Source: Methyloceanibacter sp.
GTDB taxonomy: Bacteria > Pseudomonadota > Alphaproteobacteria > Rhizobiales > Methyloligellaceae
Assembly: GCA_018067145.1 (NCBI GenBank)
Contig: JAGPVD010000038.1
Location: 1-48,274 of the forward strand
Direction of reading: 5' to 3'
DNA length: 48,274 nucleotides
The translations under genes and the position numbers were made by a program. Below are positions 40,260-48,274 of the stretch, piece by piece. The notes below the pieces were generated by a model. That model was not told the origin of the DNA, made no database searches, and was given only the letters and a program-made list of their open reading frames with translations. How positions within the stretch are numbered: position 1 is the first letter of the stretch; each line of letters opens with the position of its first letter.

Positions 40260-43200
40260 TTCGGTGGGATCACCGTGACGGTTCCCGTGCCCGTGCGGCC
40301 GAAGCGGTCGGGCTGATACATGTCCTCCACCACGGCCTGAGGCAGCACATATTTGCCTGGCGACACGGCGCGCACGACATAGGCGACCGTGTAGATCACG
40401 GGGCTGTTGCTACGGCGCTCGAAGGCGGCCACGAACCGGTTGTCGCGGAATTCCGTGTGGGCAGGCGTCGCTGCGTGCGAGATCCAATCGAGTCCACCAG
40501 TGTCCGCCGAGGATACGAGACGGGGGTTGTCGATCTCAAAGCCCGCCGGCACATAGTCGATGAGGGACACGCGGGCGAATTGCGGCTTGGCCTCGGTGAC
40601 GGTGAGCAGCACGACGATGCGCTCGTTCTGCATCGCCGTCTTGATGTCGATCTCTTCGCCGCTGAGCTTATGGAAGCTGCGCTCCAACTTAAGGCCGTGA
40701 TCGGCGGCGGGCTCCGGCGTGGTCGGTGCGCCGCTCACCGAGACGACGGCCTCAAGCGGCGCGATACCCCGATTGGTCACCGTCAGAGGATTAATGCCAA
40801 GGTCTTCTTCGCTGATATTGCGGTATAGTGGTCCTTGTTGAACGCCCTCGACCCCACCGTTGTCGACGTTGACTTTGACATCCTGCTTGCCGAGCGCCCG
40901 GGCCGCGAGCACGAGCCACGCGTCGTCTTGCGTCGACGTATAGGTGACTTGGTTGCGGGCTTTGCCAATCTGCTTGGTAGCGCTAGCGAGAATGAAGTTC
41001 GGCGCTCCGCCTTCAGCCGCCAGCGTGACCACGGCTGCCGCGTCGCGCAGCGCCGACCCGAAATCAATGCGGCCGCTCTTAGGCTCGGTCGCCTCCTTCG
41101 GCAGCGTACGTGCTGCCGTGCGGAATGCCTTCTCCGCTCGGATTTGATCGCCGAGCATAGCGAGCGCCGCGCCAATCTCGGCCTGCGCCGTTGGTGTGGC
41201 AAGGTCCTTCAGCTTGACGTCGGCGATGTAGCGGAGGTCGCCCACCGGGGCCATGCCGTTCCGGGCCAGCACGTAGAGCGCGTATGACAAGGGTAGCCCG
41301 CCATCGACGGAGACGTCGGGCGCCGTGCTCACATAGTTCCGCAAGCGGCTGAGCGCGAGCTTGAAGCGGTCGTCCGGCACGGAGAAGCCGCGGGTGCGGG
41401 CGCGCGTCAGGAAGTCAGTGACATAAGAGTCGAGCCAAGCATCGCTGCTGCCCGGCGACCACAGACCGAACCCGCCTTCATATCCTTGGCGCGCCAGCAC
41501 GATCTCGATCGCCTTAGTGATGCGCGCATCGACATTGTTATCGGCGGCCACGTCCGCGCCAAGCGCCATCTCGTTGACATAGAGAAGCGGCAGGGCACGG
41601 CTCACGATCTGCTCGGTGCAGCCCAGTGGATAGCGGTCGAGCGCCGCAAGAAGGCTGGCAACGTCGAGCGCGGCGGACGGCGTAACCGATAGCGCTAAGC
41701 TGCCGGTGCCCGGCACCAAATCCGTGAACACATCGTTGGTCAGGGTGATGCTCTTGCCCGGCGCGAGCGGCTTGATGGTGCGCCGTGCCAAGATTTTCGT
41801 CGATGGGTCGACGGTCAACGCATAGCGCCGCTTGACCGAGAAGCCGTCAGGTCCGGTGACCGAGACATCGATTTTGCCGGCACCGACTCCTCCGCCAATG
41901 AGAGGGAATGTCACCGCGCCACGCTTCTTGGCGTCGAGCTTGATCGACCTGCCGGCGGGCCGGACGCTGAGTGGCCCGTCTGTCGAGACGGCGATCTCAT
42001 AGGCGCCGGTTGCTCCTTCCACATTGTCGAGGTCGAGACGCAGTGTGGATCGGTCGCCGGTCAGCAGGAAGCGCGGTAGCGTGGCGGTAACCACGACAGG
42101 ATCGCGCACGACGACATCAGCCGAGCCGTTGCCGACTTGGTCCTTGCTCCAGGCCACGGCCATGACGCGTACAGTGCCGGTGAAGGCGGGAATGTCGAAT
42201 TCGACTTCCGCCAGGCCGTCGGGGCCGACGGTGACGATGCCGGAATAAAGCGCCAGCGGCTTCTGGGTTGGCGGGCTGCCGAGCAATGCGCCTCCACCCC
42301 CGTCGCCGCCCGTGCGGATGCGCCCACGCGTGCCCTGCATGCCGTCGATGAGCTGGCCATAGAGGTCGCGGACGCCGGTGGAGAGCCTGCGCTGGCCGAG
42401 ATAGAAGTCGTCAGGTGACGGCGGCTCGTAGCCGGTGAGATTGAGAATGCCGACATCGACGGCTGACACGACGATGCGGGCCTGCTCGCCGGACGCGAGA
42501 TTGGCAAGCTTCACCGGTACGCGCAGCTTCGTTTCGGGACGAATGAGTTCGGGCAAGTCCAGATCGACGCCGATCGTGTGCTCGGCCTTATTGATGCTGA
42601 ACCATTGCAGGCCGATAGCGCGGCCCGGCATGCGCTTCTTGGCTTCGTCCAGTGGCCGTCTGAGCGTGGCGAGCACATAGGCGCCAGTGCCCCAATCCTC
42701 GCCCACGGTGAGCGGCAGCTCGACCAGACCCGCATCCACATCCGTCGTTGTGGTGGTGAGCAGCCGGTCGCCAATCACTGACAGCGTGACCTTGCCGGCG
42801 CTGCGTGCGGTGACTGCGACAGTCATGGCGTCGCCGGACTTATAGCCGGGCTTGTCGAGCGCGATCTCCAGTAGGTCCGGCGTATCGGCGCTGGTACTGG
42901 CATACCAGCCGGAGTCGAAAGCGTAAGTGGTGAGCGGGCCTTGCGGCGTGGCGCTCTCAACTTCGAGGCGGTAGCGGCCCCACGACACCGGCACCGAGAT
43001 ATTGCCGGGCTGACCCGGCGTCACGCCGATCACGCCGTTGGCCACGCGGCGCGTGATCTTGACGGGCTCGTACTGCCAATGACTATATTGCCGGTACCAC
43101 TGATATTTGGATTCGATATGCAGCAACTGCCATTTGAGTCCCTTGGCTGCGATTTGCTCACCGTCGGGCGCGGCCATCACCACGTCGAATTTGGCGATGT

Positions 43201-45481
43201 CCTGATCACCGAGCGCAGAGCCTTCGAATAACGGCTTCACACCGATCATCCGCGTGGTCGGTTTCACCGGCAGCGACACTTCGTGCTCGACCGCTCTGCC
43301 GCCTGGCTCGGCCATACGCACAACCACATTCGCGACGAGTGGCTTGGTGGAGGTAGGAATCTTGTCAAGCGCCACCGTGAATGTCGCCTGACCAGCGGCA
43401 TTGGTCTCCGGCAGATCGGCGAGCGGAAGGGTTTCGGCCCTGAAGCGGTTGCCGGAACTGGAATCGTTGAGGCCAAACACATAGCCGGGGAAGCCCGGGC
43501 GCTCGGTGGCAGCGGATATTCTCAGCTCGCCGTCCAGCGGGAGCCCGGACGCAGGCGCGCCATAGAGGAAGCGGGCGTCGAGCGCCATCTCGGCGGGCGA
43601 CGATGGCGATAGGCTCTCGGCCTCAGTAGAGAAGTCGAACTCCAGCCGTTCCGGCACATAGTCCTCGACCAAGAAGGTCGTGGTGCCAATCGCGGAACCT
43701 TTCGGATCGGAAAAGACCGAGACCCGCCAAGTGCCCGTCGGCGCCGAAGAGATGAGTGGAACGTCGAGGACCCGGCCGCCAATGCCCTCGTCAGGCACCA
43801 CGGTGCGCCGGTAATCGATCCCGTCCGGCCGCGCGACCACTAAGGTCAGATTGACGTCAGGCACAGCGAGGCCTTGGGGGTTCCGCAGCAGGGTGGTGAC
43901 GTGGGCGGTCTCGCCGGTGCGATAGACGCCGCGCTCGGTGAACACGAAGGCATCGAGGCCCTTCGGCGGTGCGCGCCCCGCCACACCGCGATCGGTGAAG
44001 TCGAATGCCGACTGCTTGAGATTGAGAAATGCATAGTCGCCGCCCTCACCTGACGCGACGAGCAGCGCCGGCGCCAATCCCCCTGTCCCGCGCGCGAGGC
44101 CCGGCGCGAAGGTCACGGTGCCGCGCCAGTCAGACATCTCAGTCGCCAGCACTTCGTTGTTGCGGGCAAGCAAACGGACCTCAACGCCTTCGAGCGGTTC
44201 GGCGGTGGCGAGCGAATTCACGTAGCCATGGATACCGTCGGTCCCGGAATAGGCGGTGAGGCCGTAGTCGGAGACGACGAACCACTGGGTCGTCCGTTCG
44301 CCATAGTCGCCACCGGGCATGCCGGCAGGCTGAGCGGCCAGCAGATAGATGCCGGGCGCCATCTGCGGCACGGCGTCGGAGATGGGGAAGGCGGTGGTGA
44401 TCTCGGCGTTCAGCGTCTTCTCGACGTCGAGCTCGCCGGTCCACACTTCTTCGCCCTTCTGGTTGGCGATGTCGTTGAGGCTGTACTGGTAGAGATTGCG
44501 CTCGAAATCGTAGCCCAGCACGTTGTCGATCAGGCTGCGGTCGCCGATCCGGTAGATCGTCACTTTCACCGCGTCGGTGTTCACCGTGACCAGCGGGATG
44601 CCCCGCTGGCCAGTGCTTGGCAGCACATAGGCCCTGCCGGCGAGCCGAACCGACGGGCTCCGGTCGCGCACATAGATATCGAAGTCAGCGTTTTTGAGCA
44701 GATCTTCATCCGCGGTGGACGGCAGGCCCTGGCGGAACGTGATGGCGTAAGTCTCGCCATGCTTCAGCCCTTCGACGCAAATCTGCTGATCGTCGACGGA
44801 GAGCGCTGGTTTGTCTTGCTCGGCGACCGATACGAAGGGTGAGAAATCAGTGCGCTTGAGTAGCGGTTCGGTGAACTGGAAGCAGGCGCGCGGCGAAGCT
44901 GCATCGGAATCCACGCTGAAATTGGTGACGCGGAAACCGTATTTCTCGCGCAGCTGGTCGTAAGTGGCCTTAAGGCCAGGGTTGGTATCGAGTTTGAGGG
45001 CCAGATTGAGTGCGTTCAGCGCCGGGCGCCACTCGCTGCGTTTGCCGAAGGCGGCAGCAAGGCTGGTCAGCGCAGCGGCCTCTTCTTGGCGCATGCCCGC
45101 CTGTTGATAAGCGATATAGGCCGCAGTTCGCGCATTCTCGTAGCGGAGACTGCCGTCATCATTCTCGTTTGTCGGGATGGCGAGCCAAATATCCGCAAGC
45201 CGGCGCCATGCCGCAGCGTCTCGAGGCGCGATAACGACGATCTGCTCATAGGCATCGGCGGCGCCAGCCAGGTCCTGCAGTCGAAGCAAGGCAGCGGCCT
45301 GCTTCTTCAGCTTGGTGACGGGTAGCTCGACAGTGCCCACGTCATTCTTGAGGCTGGCCTCAAGCGTGATGGCCGCTTCGTCGAGCGCGTCGTCTTGAAA
45401 AGTTTTGTCGGCGGCGAGGGCGAGGGTCGAGATGAAAACAAACAGCGCGGCAGCAAGGCCAGCGCGGAACCAGGCGACCAT
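40256..45481 (-). CDS. Bacterial alpha-2-macroglobulin family protein (1741 aa)
   Basis: Signal peptide, MG-domain text, thioester motif YPLGCTEQIVSRALP (CxEQ), overlap with pbpC (established A2M-PBP1C pair). Confidence 0.93.
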   Translation of the reverse strand: MVAWFRAGLAAALFVFISTLALAADKTFQDDALDEAAITLEASLKNDVGTVELPVTKLKKQAAALLRLQDLAGAADAYEQIVVIAPRDAAAWRRLADIWLAIPTNENDDGSLRYENARTAAYIAYQQAGMRQEEAAALTSLAAAFGKRSEWRPALNALNLALKLDTNPGLKATYDQLREKYGFRVTNFSVDSDAASPRACFQFTEPLLKRTDFSPFVSVAEQDKPALSVDDQQICVEGLKHGETYAITFRQGLPSTADEDLLKNADFDIYVRDRSPSVRLAGRAYVLPSTGQRGIPLVTVNTDAVKVTIYRIGDRSLIDNVLGYDFERNLYQYSLNDIANQKGEEVWTGELDVEKTLNAEITTAFPISDAVPQMAPGIYLLAAQPAGMPGGDYGERTTQWFVVSDYGLTAYSGTDGIHGYVNSLATAEPLEGVEVRLLARNNEVLATEMSDWRGTVTFAPGLARGTGGLAPALLVASGEGGDYAFLNLKQSAFDFTDRGVAGRAPPKGLDAFVFTERGVYRTGETAHVTTLLRNPQGLAVPDVNLTLVVARPDGIDYRRTVVPDEGIGGRVLDVPLISSAPTGTWRVSVFSDPKGSAIGTTTFLVEDYVPERLEFDFSTEAESLSPSSPAEMALDARFLYGAPASGLPLDGELRISAATERPGFPGYVFGLNDSSSGNRFRAETLPLADLPETNAAGQATFTVALDKIPTSTKPLVANVVVRMAEPGGRAVEHEVSLPVKPTTRMIGVKPLFEGSALGDQDIAKFDVVMAAPDGEQIAAKGLKWQLLHIESKYQWYRQYSHWQYEPVKITRRVANGVIGVTPGQPGNISVPVSWGRYRLEVESATPQGPLTTYAFDSGWYASTSADTPDLLEIALDKPGYKSGDAMTVAVTARSAGKVTLSVIGDRLLTTTTTDVDAGLVELPLTVGEDWGTGAYVLATLRRPLDEAKKRMPGRAIGLQWFSINKAEHTIGVDLDLPELIRPETKLRVPVKLANLASGEQARIVVSAVDVGILNLTGYEPPSPDDFYLGQRRLSTGVRDLYGQLIDGMQGTRGRIRTGGDGGGGALLGSPPTQKPLALYSGIVTVGPDGLAEVEFDIPAFTGTVRVMAVAWSKDQVGNGSADVVVRDPVVVTATLPRFLLTGDRSTLRLDLDNVEGATGAYEIAVSTDGPLSVRPAGRSIKLDAKKRGAVTFPLIGGGVGAGKIDVSVTGPDGFSVKRRYALTVDPSTKILARRTIKPLAPGKSITLTNDVFTDLVPGTGSLALSVTPSAALDVASLLAALDRYPLGCTEQIVSRALPLLYVNEMALGADVAADNNVDARITKAIEIVLARQGYEGGFGLWSPGSSDAWLDSYVTDFLTRARTRGFSVPDDRFKLALSRLRNYVSTAPDVSVDGGLPLSYALYVLARNGMAPVGDLRYIADVKLKDLATPTAQAEIGAALAMLGDQIRAEKAFRTAARTLPKEATEPKSGRIDFGSALRDAAAVVTLAAEGGAPNFILASATKQIGKARNQVTYTSTQDDAWLVLAARALGKQDVKVNVDNGGVEGVQQGPLYRNISEEDLGINPLTVTNRGIAPLEAVVSVSGAPTTPEPAADHGLKLERSFHKLSGEEIDIKTAMQNERIVVLLTVTEAKPQFARVSLIDYVPAGFEIDNPRLVSSADTGGLDWISHAATPAHTEFRDNRFVAAFERRSNSPVIYTVAYVVRAVSPGKYVLPQAVVEDMYQPDRFGRTGTGTVTVIPPK

Positions 45482-45614
45482 GAATTTCCTCCACGCGCCC
45501 AGCCCTCGGCAGGGGGCGGGCGATGGAGTCTAATGTAGTGGAGCATTTCGACGGATGCCAGGGGCCACGCCGCGTACGGCCCAATAGACAGCGTGAACGG
45601 GGTTCGCCGGCTCC

Positions 45615-46535
45615 TTAGGCCGCGTCGGCAATTTCCTGCGCGATCTTGGCCAGTTCCCCGCGCACCCATTGGTGACATTCATCCCGGTCATAGCTCGAAT
45701 GCCACATGAGCCTGAGGGGGAACGCCACCGGCGGCAAAGGCTGGTCGATGCGGATGAGCCCAAACTGCTTCTGAAGGATACTGGCGAGCGACGAGGGCAG
45801 CGTGAGCAGCGCATCGCCGTTCAGCACCACCAGCACGCCGACCAGGGCCGAGGAGACATGGGAGGCGACGTTGCAAGTCAGCCTCTGCTCGGCCAGGGCC
45901 TGGTCCATCAATTCCAGGGTTGGCAGCGAATCGACGGAGACATGATCCGCTCCGGCGAAGGCGGCTGCCCGGGGGGCGTCGGTCTCGAAGGGGTGGCCAT
46001 GCCGCGCCAGGGTGGCGAGTGTGTCATCGAAGAGCTTCAAAACCCTGACGTCAGGAGCCGCCACCGGGGCCCCTTCGATATCGATGACGAACTGGCTGTG
46101 GGCATTGCGGAGCGCGTCAATATTCTCATCGCGATGTGATGGCGCCCAACGAACATTCACGCTCGGCGCAAGCGATCGGAGCCTCTGACGGAGGGGTTCC
46201 ACAAGAATCAACTCCCCCGCCTCACTTGCACTTGCGGCAAACTCGCGCACGGAAAGGGACGGATCGAAGGGCTTGTTCGGTCGAAGTAGGCTCTCCATGC
46301 CGGCCAGAATGACGTGAACGGTGGGCGCAAGCTCAAGCGCCTTCGCCGTTGGGACCAGCCGCTGACCGGCCCTTACGAACAGCTCATCGGCGAAAATTTC
46401 CCGGAGTTTAGCCAATGCGTGGCTGACGGCTGAGGCGCTACGGCCCAGCCTTTCGGCCGCCCTGGTGACGCTTGCGTCCACCAATAGCGCATCGAGAGTC
46501 ACGAGAAGATTGGCGTCGACTTCCTTAAGATGCAT
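45615..46535 (-). CDS. LysR-family transcriptional regulator
   Basis: MHLKEVDANLLVTLDALLVDASVTRAAERLGRSASAVSHALAKLREIFADELFVRAGQRLVPTAKALELAP; start placed at ATG 46535. Confidence 0.92.
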   Translation of the reverse strand: MHLKEVDANLLVTLDALLVDASVTRAAERLGRSASAVSHALAKLREIFADELFVRAGQRLVPTAKALELAPTVHVILAGMESLLRPNKPFDPSLSVREFAASASEAGELILVEPLRQRLRSLAPSVNVRWAPSHRDENIDALRNAHSQFVIDIEGAPVAAPDVRVLKLFDDTLATLARHGHPFETDAPRAAAFAGADHVSVDSLPTLELMDQALAEQRLTCNVASHVSSALVGVLVVLNGDALLTLPSSLASILQKQFGLIRIDQPLPPVAFPLRLMWHSSYDRDECHQWVRGELAKIAQEIADAA

Positions 46536-46794
46536 TTTGTTCAACTATTCAGCTGAGAAAAGTTCACTACGTGCATGTTACGCCGTGGGCTAGTGTTTTG
46601 GCAAGATGTTCGGCCGCCCAGCCCGAATGTCTGGAGCGCCCGTGCCCGGGCCCGGACGCTTCCTCATCTCAACCTTGCGGCGGCCCACAGGTCGTAGGCC
46701 CTTGGGTCGCCGCATTCTTTCCTCGCCTCGGGGCTGATTGGGGAAACGGGTTCGCAAGGCACCTGCCGGCGGCCCAGTTAACAAAGGGACGCAG

Positions 46795-48072
46795 ATGTTT
46801 CGAGCACCGTTGACTGTCCTGCCAGCGGCCGTCCTGGCGCTAGGCTTCTGTTTCACACCCGCCGCGGCCGATGGCTCGAAAGACGTGCTGAAGACCTATG
46901 CGGATATCGCACAGGCTGGGTACGAGGATTCCCTCGACACGGCAAAGACGCTGAGGCTCGCGGTGGACGCATTCATCGTCAAGCCGACCGAAGCGAACCT
47001 GCGTGGCGCCCGCGCCGCCTGGATCGCCGCGCGCATCCCTTACATGCAGACCGAGGCCTATCGCTTCGGCAACGCCATCGTCGACGACTGGGAAGGCAAA
47101 GTGAATGCCTGGCCCCTCGATGAAGGCCTGATTGATTATGTTGCCGCCGCTTACGGCACCGACTCACCGGAGAACGAGCTCTACGTCGCCAACGTCATCA
47201 AAAATGTCTCGCTGACCATTGGTGGCAAGAAGCTCAACACCAAGAAGCTCACCAAGGAGCTACTGGCTGAGAAGCTGCAAGAGGCAGGTGGCGTCGAGGC
47301 TAACGTGGCCACTGGCTACCATGCGGTTGAGTTCCTGCTTTGGGGCCAAGACCTAAACGGTACCGGCCCTGGCGCTGGCGTTCGTCCGGCAACCGACTTC
47401 AATCCCAATAAGTGCACCAACGGCAATTGCGCCCGGCGCGCAGCGTATCTCAGCACCGTCACCGATCTTCTGATCGACGATCTCGCTTGGATGGCCGTGC
47501 AGTGGGCGCCCGGCGGTGAAGGCCGCAAGGTCATCGAGAACGGTAGCGGCGAAGAAGGCCTGACCGCCATCATGACGGGGCTCGGGAGTCTCTCCTACGG
47601 TGAGCTTGCCGGCGAGCGCATCAAGCTCGGCCTCATGATCCACGATCCCGAGGAAGAGCATGACTGCTTCTCCGACAACACCCATGCGTCGCACTTCTTC
47701 GACGCGCTTGGCATCCGCAACGTCTATCTCGGCCGCTATCGCCGGTCGGACGGAAGTTCCGTCGGCGGTCAGAGCGTGTCCGATCTGGTGAAGGCGAAGT
47801 CGCCCAAGGTGGATGCAGAGATGCGCGCCAGGCTCGACGCCACCATGAACGCCATGAACACGCTCTATCTCCGCGCTCTGACCACCGAGTCGTACGACCA
47901 GATGATCGGTGAGGGGAACGACGCCGGTAATAAGGTCGTCAAGGACGTGGTCGACGCACTGCGCGCGCAGACCAAGGCGATCGAGCGTGTCGTCGCGACT
48001 TTAGCCCTCAAGTCCATCGAGTTTGCAGGCTCCGACGGCCTTGATTCGCCCGAGACGGTCCTCGCGGACTGA
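46795..48072 (+). CDS. Imelysin/IrpA-like periplasmic protein (peptidase M75 family)
   Basis: Signal peptide MFRAPLTVLPAAVLALGFCFTPAAADG; imelysin GxHxxE motif GYHAVEFLLWGQDL; SD aaaggga upstream of ATG 46795. Confidence 0.88.
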   Translation: MFRAPLTVLPAAVLALGFCFTPAAADGSKDVLKTYADIAQAGYEDSLDTAKTLRLAVDAFIVKPTEANLRGARAAWIAARIPYMQTEAYRFGNAIVDDWEGKVNAWPLDEGLIDYVAAAYGTDSPENELYVANVIKNVSLTIGGKKLNTKKLTKELLAEKLQEAGGVEANVATGYHAVEFLLWGQDLNGTGPGAGVRPATDFNPNKCTNGNCARRAAYLSTVTDLLIDDLAWMAVQWAPGGEGRKVIENGSGEEGLTAIMTGLGSLSYGELAGERIKLGLMIHDPEEEHDCFSDNTHASHFFDALGIRNVYLGRYRRSDGSSVGGQSVSDLVKAKSPKVDAEMRARLDATMNAMNTLYLRALTTESYDQMIGEGNDAGNKVVKDVVDALRAQTKAIERVVATLALKSIEFAGSDGLDSPETVLAD

Positions 48073-48171
48073 GAGTAAAAACACGCAAAACGCCTAACGA
48101 CATCGAAGCCAAAAACAAAAACCGACAAGCAGGCCCAGCAATAATGAAAAGCCTTGGGGGGGGCTGAAAAC

Positions 48172-48274
48172 ATGAATAAGCGGATCGCAACGAGCGACCT
48201 AACAGGACGACTTCTATCCTCCACCCGCCGAATGGCGCGGCATGGCCGCTCCCTCTCGGCCAAGCTCGCCAAGG
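48172..48274 (+). CDS. Start of a downstream CDS running off the window (identity unknown)
   Basis: ATG 48172 opens MNKRIATSDLTGRLLSSTRRMARHGRSLSAKLAK with no stop before window end; G-rich tract 8 nt upstream; same strand as the imelysin gene. Confidence 0.4.
   Translation, partial: MNKRIATSDLTGRLLSSTRRMARHGRSLSAKLAK

Noticed and set aside
1-48274. CRISPR arrays, prophage, integrases, transposases, toxin-antitoxin or defence islands
   Set aside because: No repeat-spacer pattern and no recognisable proteins of these classes; the window is essentially core genome.

Overview
The window is about 48 kb of high-GC alphaproteobacterial chromosome, most consistent with Hyphomicrobiales/Rhizobiales by gene order. 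It is dominated by conserved housekeeping genes: gyrB(partial)-recF-dnaN-dnaA, a rhodanese, rpsT, enoyl-CoA hydratase, mutM, ubiE-ubiB-coaBC-dut, a MoeB/ThiF E1-like protein, a FAD monooxygenase, a D-2-hydroxyacid dehydrogenase, an SH3-domain protein, irr/fur, fabA-fabB-fabI, a small Cys-rich protein, pnp-rpsO-truB-rbfA-infB-ylxR-nusA-rimP, trmB, metK, a PraR-like Xre regulator, lnt-corC-ybeY-phoH-miaB, pbpC plus a giant alpha-2-macroglobulin, a LysR regulator and an imelysin/IrpA-like gene. I see no CRISPR array, prophage, transposase, rRNA or tRNA, and no clearly novel multigene system. The observations most worth a second look are non-coding: (i) a promoter, 39-codon leader ORF and intrinsic-terminator arrangement ahead of rimP-nusA-infB that looks like an attenuator; (ii) a terminator hairpin immediately upstream of metK; (iii) the rpsT promoter with its -10 in the loop of a strong dyad; (iv) a 530-bp intergenic region between rpsT and the rhodanese/dnaA genes with a DnaA-box-like site, a T9 tract and several inverted repeats; (v) a G8 tract whose length sets the reading frame ahead of a gene running off the window end; (vi) a structured leader ahead of rpsO. 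All motif calls were made by eye; no database search or folding calculation was run.
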